7,834 nt of DNA from Actinomycetes bacterium (lineage in GTDB: Bacteria > Actinomycetota > Acidimicrobiia > Acidimicrobiales > Microtrichaceae): positions 1-7,834 of the forward strand of contig JAFAFZ010000644.1 in NCBI GenBank assembly GCA_023423215.1, given 5' to 3'. Made by a program: the position numbers and the translations under genes. Each line of letters starts with the position of its first letter. Position 1 is the stretch's first letter. Shown here piece after piece: positions 5,003 to 7,834 of the stretch. The notes under the pieces are model-generated. The model was given only the letters and a program-made list of their open reading frames with translations. It ran no database searches and had not been told where the DNA came from.

Positions 5003-5416
5003 TCAGGTGTGCGGGGCGCCGTGCTCCCAGCCGCGCCGGACGACCTGCTCGAGCACGCCGGCGTCGATCGCGTCGAGCTTCGGCAGGTACAGGCAGCCCT
5101 TGCCGGTCGAGTGGCGTCCGAGCGACGAGAGCAGGTCGGCCAGGTCCGGTTCGTCGTCCAGCACGCCGTAGAGGACCGTGGCCCGCTGGCGCGGCGAGAA
5201 CCCGACGACGAACCAGTCGTGCGTGCCGCTGGTGTTCGTGTAGCTGCCCTCGCCGAACCCCACGATCGCGCTGCCCCACATGCGGGGCGCCGCTCCCGTG
5301 ACGCGCCCGATCAGGTCGCTCACCGCAAGGGCGTCGGAGCGACGGCCGTCGTCGGCGACCGACTCCAGGAAGCGGGTGACGTCGTCGTCGTTCGGTTGCG
5401 TCGCGATCGGAGCCAT
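5003..5416 (-). CDS. DUF1801 domain protein
   Basis: The product has 137 residues, and nearly all of it matches the DUF1801 pattern. The start region D-V-x-x-F-L-x-S-V is followed by the hallmark [12 protein letters not shown] (44-55), then [17 protein letters not shown] (67-83) and a C-terminal K-G-C-L-Y-L-P-K-L segment (107-115) ahead of a final helix. These are small cytosolic alpha/beta proteins found widely in bacteria, with no established biochemical role; no catalytic residues can be named. The ATG at 5416 is chosen because the family begins about there; the upstream sequence has no strong ribosome site. It sits 52 bases after the DUF5709 gene on the same strand, so co-transcription is likely, and a GC hairpin follows its stop. 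Confidence 0.87.
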   Translation of the reverse strand: MAPIATQPNDDDVTRFLESVADDGRRSDALAVSDLIGRVTGAAPRMWGSAIVGFGEGSYTNTSGTHDWFVVGFSPRQRATVLYGVLDDEPDLADLLSSLGRHSTGKGCLYLPKLDAIDAGVLEQVVRRGWEHGAPHT

Positions 5417-5468
5417 GCGGCGATGCTCGCGCAGGGGGGCCGCGCCAGGTCGGCCGATCCCCGAGCGC

Positions 5469-5813
5469 TCAGGCGTCGGGGTCGCCCGCGGCGAGCTCCT
5501 CGTCGATGTGGCGCAGCTCGGCGGCGAGCGAGGTGCCGGCCTCGTCGGCCTCTTCCTCGCGCTCCTCCTCGTCGAGCTCGACGGCGAGGGGGTCGGGGAC
5601 CTCTCGGGCCACGCGCTCCTCGAGGGGCTCGTCGACCTCTTCCTCGGCGGCGGTCAGCCCGTACTCATCCGCGCCGAGCAGCTCCTCGAGCGGGTAGGAG
5701 GTGTCCGGATCGTCCGGATCGCCGGGCAGCTCGTCGCCGTCGAGGGCCTCGGCCAGGTCCTGCGGATCGCCGTCGTCGCCGATGTTGCCGATGCCGTCGG
5801 GGGTGTCGCTCAT
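5469..5813 (-). CDS. Small acidic protein, DUF5709-like
   Basis: The product has 114 residues and is strongly acidic: Asp and Glu dominate, and residues 57-92 are nearly continuous E/D-rich sequence. There is no cysteine, no tryptophan and no hydrophobic segment, so it is expected to be soluble and partly disordered. The block LLGADEYGLTAAEEEVDEPL-EER-VARE-PDP (45-75) resembles the DUF5709 core of actinobacterial proteins (G-x-x-x-x-G-T-T-A-x-E-Q-x-x-G-E-x-L-D-x-R-L-x-x-E-x-P). The function of that family is unknown. The ATG overlaps the stop of the LLM monooxygenase in an ATGA, implying translational coupling. A -10-like TACGTT six bases before the ATG offers a second, leaderless start. An in-frame extension upstream of 5813 is antisense-like and rejected because composition changes abruptly there. 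Confidence 0.7.
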   Translation of the reverse strand: MSDTPDGIGNIGDDGDPQDLAEALDGDELPGDPDDPDTSYPLEELLGADEYGLTAAEEEVDEPLEERVAREVPDPLAVELDEEEREEEADEAGTSLAAELRHIDEELAAGDPDA

Positions 5814-6880
5814 GGGGCGAACGTAGCGGAGCCGCCGCCGACGCCGTCCTGTGACGACAGCACCTCGTGCACGAGCGGCGCGACCTTCGTGCCGTAGCGC
5901 TCGATGCTCGCGACCATCAGCTCGTGCGGCAGCGTGCCCGCGCTGTACTTCATGTCGTAGCGGGCCGCACCCAGTCCGGTCGCCGCTCGGACGATCTTGG
6001 CGGCGACGGTCTCGGGTGACCCGACGGCCAGCGCACCCTGCGGACCGCACTGCGCGTCGAACTGGTCCCGCTGCATCGGGGGCCACCCCCGCTCGGCGCC
6101 GATGCGGGCGTGCATCGTCCGGTAGTGCGGCCAGTACTCGTCGCGCGCGGCCTCGTCGGTGTCGGCGACGTGGCCCGGGCTGTGGATGCCGATCGGCAGC
6201 GGGGGTCGCTCCAGCTGGTCGAGCGCGGCGCGGTAGCGATCGGCGAAGGGCGCGAACCGCAGAGGGTCCCCGCCGATGATCGCCAGCATGAGCGGCAGGC
6301 CGTACCGCGCGGCCCGCAGCACCGAGGCGGGACTGCCGCCGACGCCGACCCAGGCCCGCAGCCCGTGCTCGGTCGTGGGGTACACGCGCTGGTGGTCGAG
6401 GGCGGCACGCGTCGTGCCGGACCAGGTCACGTCCTTCTCGTGCAGCAGCAGCGAGAACAGGTCGAGCTTCTCCTCGAAGAGCGTCTCGTAGTCGGCCAGG
6501 TCGTAGCCGAAGAGCGGGAACGACTCGGTGAACGAGCCGCGACCGAGGATCACCTCGGCGCGCCCGTCCGACACCGCGTCGAGCGTCGCGAAGCGCTGGA
6601 AGACGCGCACCGGATCGTCCGAGCTCAGCACGGTGACGGCCGAGCCGAGCCGGATGCGCTCGGTGCGACCGGCGATCGCCGCGAGCACGACCTCGGGCGC
6701 CGAGACCGCGAAGTCGTCGCGGTGGTGCTCCCCGACGCCGAAGAAGTCGAGCCCGAGCTCATCCGCGAGCACCGCCTGCTCGACGAGCTGGCGGATCACC
6801 ACCGGCTGGGGGAGCGGCCGCCCGTCCGCGTCGACCGTGACGTCGCCGAAGGTGTCCAACCCGAGTTCGAAGCGCGCCAT
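5810..6880 (-). CDS. LLM-class flavin-dependent monooxygenase (luciferase-like, 2I7G-type)
   Basis: The 356-residue protein has the bacterial-luciferase TIM-barrel fold. Landmarks are FELGLDTFGDV (4-14), FGVGEHHRDDFAVSAP (47-62), R-I-R-L-G-S-A-V-T-V-L-S-S-D-D-P-V-R (75-92), the flavin-site block GRAEVILGRGSFTESFPLFG (106-125) and a late VGSPETVAAKI (286-296). The GRGSFTESFPLFG stretch marks the subgroup of putative FMN-dependent LLM enzymes exemplified by the solved Agrobacterium protein 2I7G, whose substrate is unknown. The cofactor could be FMN or F420. The start is ATG 6880; a GTG immediately before it (6883) is equally open, and GGAACGG just upstream suits either. The stop overlaps the DUF5709 start (ATGA). 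A hairpin separates it from the upstream nitroreductase-family gene, so it may have its own promoter, though none is obvious in the 78-base gap. Confidence 0.9.
   Translation of the reverse strand: MARFELGLDTFGDVTVDADGRPLPQPVVIRQLVEQAVLADELGLDFFGVGEHHRDDFAVSAPEVVLAAIAGRTERIRLGSAVTVLSSDDPVRVFQRFATLDAVSDGRAEVILGRGSFTESFPLFGYDLADYETLFEEKLDLFSLLLHEKDVTWSGTTRAALDHQRVYPTTEHGLRAWVGVGGSPASVLRAARYGLPLMLAIIGGDPLRFAPFADRYRAALDQLERPPLPIGIHSPGHVADTDEAARDEYWPHYRTMHARIGAERGWPPMQRDQFDAQCGPQGALAVGSPETVAAKIVRAATGLGAARYDMKYSAGTLPHELMVASIERYGTKVAPLVHEVLSSQDGVGGGSATFAP
5820..5825 (-). promoter_or_regulatory. -10-like element inside the LLM gene, ahead of DUF5709
   Basis: TACGTT on the minus strand ends exactly six bases before the DUF5709 ATG, the same spacing as at the acetyltransferase gene. 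It lies in the last codons of the LLM gene, so DUF5709 may be expressed both by coupling to LLM and from its own leaderless transcript. No -35 is visible. Confidence 0.4.
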
Positions 6881-6942
6881 CACCGTTCCGTTCCGCTCGA
6901 CGTGCGTGCGACTCGTGAAGCCGCTCGGCGCCGATCCGATTC

Positions 6943-6958
6943 CGCGCCGGGTGGCGCG
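6943..6958 (-). terminator. Hairpin immediately after the nitroreductase stop
   Basis: CGCGCC and GGCGCG form a perfect 6-bp GC stem with a 4-base loop, starting at the base following the nitroreductase TGA. There is no T-tract. It could end that transcript or protect its 3' end before the LLM gene. Confidence 0.4.
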
Positions 6959-7408
6959 TCAGGCGTCCGGGTCGGGCGTGCAGATGACGAGCGGGATGTC
7001 GCGCGAGCTGCGCCGCTGGTAGCCGGCGTAGCCCTTGTACGCGGCGACGACCCGCGGCCACAGCTCGGCCTTCTCGTCCCCGGTCGCGGTGCGGGCCAGG
7101 TACGGCCGCGTCGCACCGTCCATGGTGAGCTCGACGTGGGGGTCGTCGCGCAGGTTCAGGTACCAGTCCGGGTGGCGGTCGTCGCCGCCCTTGGACGCCA
7201 CCAGCACCACCCGCGTCGCGTCGTGCACGGGTGCGGTCAGGATGACCGTGCGGCGCCGTCCCGAGCGCCGTCCGATCGTGTGCAGCTCGACCGCCGGCAT
7301 GCCCATCGGGGCGTTCAGCAGGCGGTGTCCGCTGAGCTTCCACACTGCGCGGTGGGCGACGTTCATGGACTTCGTGACGACGTTCAACACCCGAGAGCGT
7401 GCGTTCAC
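6959..7408 (-). CDS. Ddn-like deazaflavin (F420)-dependent nitroreductase family protein
   Basis: The 149-residue split-beta-barrel protein is of the Ddn/DUF385 group, which uses reduced coenzyme F420 to reduce quinones, nitro compounds and other substrates. Visible motifs are the N-terminal amphipathic helix region, G35-36-type M-G-M-P before L42-H-T-I-G-R-R-S-G-R-R-R (the T-x-G-R-x-S-G signature), V-V-L-V-A-S-K-G-G (67-75) for F420 binding, HPDWYLNLRDDPHVEL (79-94), then ARTATGDEKAELWP (105-118) and the closing S-R-D-I-P-L-V-I-C-T-P. GTG 7408 is the start because a perfect GGAGGA lies five bases upstream; the open frame extends further but has no family resemblance there. The host is therefore expected to make F420. 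It is divergent from the Amt gene, across 181 bases. Confidence 0.9.
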   Translation of the reverse strand: MNARSRVLNVVTKSMNVAHRAVWKLSGHRLLNAPMGMPAVELHTIGRRSGRRRTVILTAPVHDATRVVLVASKGGDDRHPDWYLNLRDDPHVELTMDGATRPYLARTATGDEKAELWPRVVAAYKGYAGYQRRSSRDIPLVICTPDPDA

Positions 7409-7413
7409 CGATT

Positions 7414-7419
7414 TCCTCC
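7414..7419 (-). promoter_or_regulatory. Strong ribosome binding site of the nitroreductase gene
   Basis: GGAGGA on the minus strand, five bases before GTG 7408, is the best Shine-Dalgarno match in the window and decides this start. It contrasts with the genes here that lack one and have a -10 next to the start codon. Confidence 0.75.
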
Positions 7420-7450
7420 GACCTCGACGGGTCCTGCGGCGCAGAAGTGG

Positions 7451-7479
7451 CGCGATCCCTTGTGCCCCAAGGGATCGCG
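7451..7479. repeat. Perfect 11-bp inverted repeat in the Amt/nitroreductase divergent region
   Basis: CGCGATCCCTT (7451-7461) and AAGGGATCGCG (7469-7479) are exact reverse complements around the 7-base spacer GTGCCCC. It lies 43 bases from the nitroreductase GTG and 110 from the Amt ATG. Because both genes point away from it, a normal terminator role is unlikely; an operator, or a leader hairpin in one of the two transcripts, fits better. No adjacent T-tract is present. Confidence 0.7.
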
Positions 7480-7517
7480 TGGCGGGCGAACGGCCTTCAC
7501 AGCCTCGCCCCAACCGC

Positions 7518-7533
7518 GAAACACACTCGAAAC
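7518..7533 (+). promoter_or_regulatory. GAAAC-N6-GAAAC repeat ahead of Amt, GlnR-box-like
   Basis: GAAAC at 7518-7522 and 7529-7533 are separated by six bases, an 11-bp period; another GAAAC lies at 7575-7579. The actinobacterial nitrogen regulator GlnR binds sites described as GTnAC-N6-GAAAC, and ammonium transporter genes are classic targets. Here the first half-site differs (GAAAC where GTnAC is expected), so this is a partial match. Spacing and gene context are the support. Confidence 0.35.
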
Positions 7534-7589
7534 ACTTGCACAGCAATCTGCCGAAGTCCTCGATCACTCGACAAGAAACGGACCTGTGT

Positions 7590-7834
7590 ATGGCTGAAGA
7601 ACTCGCGGTCGACGGGTGGGTGCTGATCTCAGCAGCGCTCGTCCTCTTCATGACCCCGGGCCTTGCCTTCTTCTACGGAGGCATGGACCGGAGTCGCAAC
7701 GTGCTGAACATGCTGATGATGAACTTCTGGTGCCTGCTGATCATCCCGATCCTCTGGGTGATCATCGGGTACTCGATCGCCGGCGGCGACTTCGACGCCG
7801 GCTGGTTCGGCGGGTTCGACGCAGCCTTCCTGGG
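7590..7834 (+). CDS. amt: Ammonium transporter (Amt family), N-terminal part
   Basis: Only the first 81 residues are in the window; the gene runs off the right edge. The product is an 11-helix (family norm) inner-membrane channel for ammonium/ammonia. Helix 1 spans about 10-30 and ends with the family hallmark FMTPGLAFFYGG (20-31), followed by M-D-R-S-R-N-V-L-N-M-L-M-M-N (32-45) leading into helix 2 (about 43-63, FWCLLIIPILWVIIGYS). There is no cleavable signal peptide ahead of helix 1, as in most actinobacterial Amt proteins. ATG 7590 is chosen because helix 1 starts directly after it; the upstream AACGGA is only a weak ribosome site. In many bacteria a PII-protein gene (glnK/glnB) follows, which would lie beyond the window. 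The upstream region holds an inverted repeat and GAAAC repeats that may control it. Confidence 0.93.
   Translation, partial: MAEELAVDGWVLISAALVLFMTPGLAFFYGGMDRSRNVLNMLMMNFWCLLIIPILWVIIGYSIAGGDFDAGWFGGFDAAFL

Noticed and set aside
3585..5171. Plus-strand open frame of more than 500 codons
   Set aside because: It lies antisense to lactate monooxygenase and DUF1801, shows no recognisable motif, and has the Arg/His/Val-rich composition of a shadow frame.
4869..5279. N-terminal extension of lactate monooxygenase beyond GTG 4868
   Set aside because: It would run through the inverted repeat and DUF1801 in another frame, and the family enzyme already starts at M-T-N-x-G-D with matching full length.
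5443..5455. Second TCGGCCGAT-like palindrome in the DUF5709-DUF1801 gap, similar to the one at the dioxygenase start
   Set aside because: The shared core is eight bases of GC-rich palindrome, too short to claim a common operator without a genome-wide count.
6110..7597. Long plus-strand open frame across the LLM and nitroreductase genes
   Set aside because: Both minus-strand genes have clear family motifs, while this frame has none and is low-complexity in character.
1..7834. CRISPR arrays, insertion sequences, toxin-antitoxin pairs or defence genes
   Set aside because: No regularly spaced repeats, transposase or integrase motifs, or small paired toxin/antitoxin genes were found on either strand.

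Overview
The window is very GC-rich. Several of its families (DUF5709, DUF2510 joined to a DUF4870-like region, and a Ddn-type deazaflavin nitroreductase) are characteristic of Actinomycetota, so I read it as a chromosomal segment of a high-GC actinobacterium. The class cannot be fixed from the sequence. I see no mobile element, CRISPR array, phage gene or rRNA. Coding is dense and no gap exceeds 300 bases.

Layout, left to right. (1) 3-677 (+) is the C-terminal end of a DUF5054 / GH38-like glycoside hydrolase cut by the window edge. (2) 684-1631 (-) is an isopenicillin-N-synthase-type non-haem iron dioxygenase, divergent from (3) 1800-2252 (+), a yeast-FCY1-type cytosine deaminase. (4) 2268-2343 (-) is tRNA-Lys(UUU) with an encoded CCA. 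(5) 2448-3041 (+) is a RimJ/RimL-type GNAT acetyltransferase. (6) From 3052 to 7408 everything is on the minus strand. In transcription order these are a Ddn-like F420-dependent nitroreductase-family protein (7408-6959), an LLM-class flavin monooxygenase (6880-5810), a small acidic DUF5709 protein overlapping it by ATGA (5813-5469), a DUF1801 protein (5416-5003), a lactate 2-monooxygenase (4868-3684) and a DUF2510/DUF4870-like membrane protein (3633-3052). (7) 7590 to the right edge (+) is the start of an Amt ammonium transporter, divergent from the nitroreductase gene.

How the genes may work together. The deaminase/dioxygenase pair shares a 168-bp divergent control region and could form a pyrimidine-base deamination and oxidation module; this is a hypothesis. 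The minus-strand block is rich in flavin and deazaflavin redox enzymes, but hairpins after the nitroreductase and DUF1801 genes suggest it is several transcription units and not one operon. The Amt gene marks the edge of a nitrogen-uptake locus continuing to the right.

Non-coding structure is informative. Five compact GC-rich hairpins lie at or just beyond stop codons (665-683, 2241-2259, 3037-3056, 4963-4982, 6943-6958), none with a long T-tract. Three start codons have a -10-like hexamer exactly six bases upstream, which fits leaderless transcription. Two long perfect inverted repeats stand out: 14-bp arms upstream of lactate monooxygenase (4919-4957) and 11-bp arms in the Amt/nitroreductase divergent region (7451-7479). 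All functional assignments come from reading motifs by eye; no search was run.
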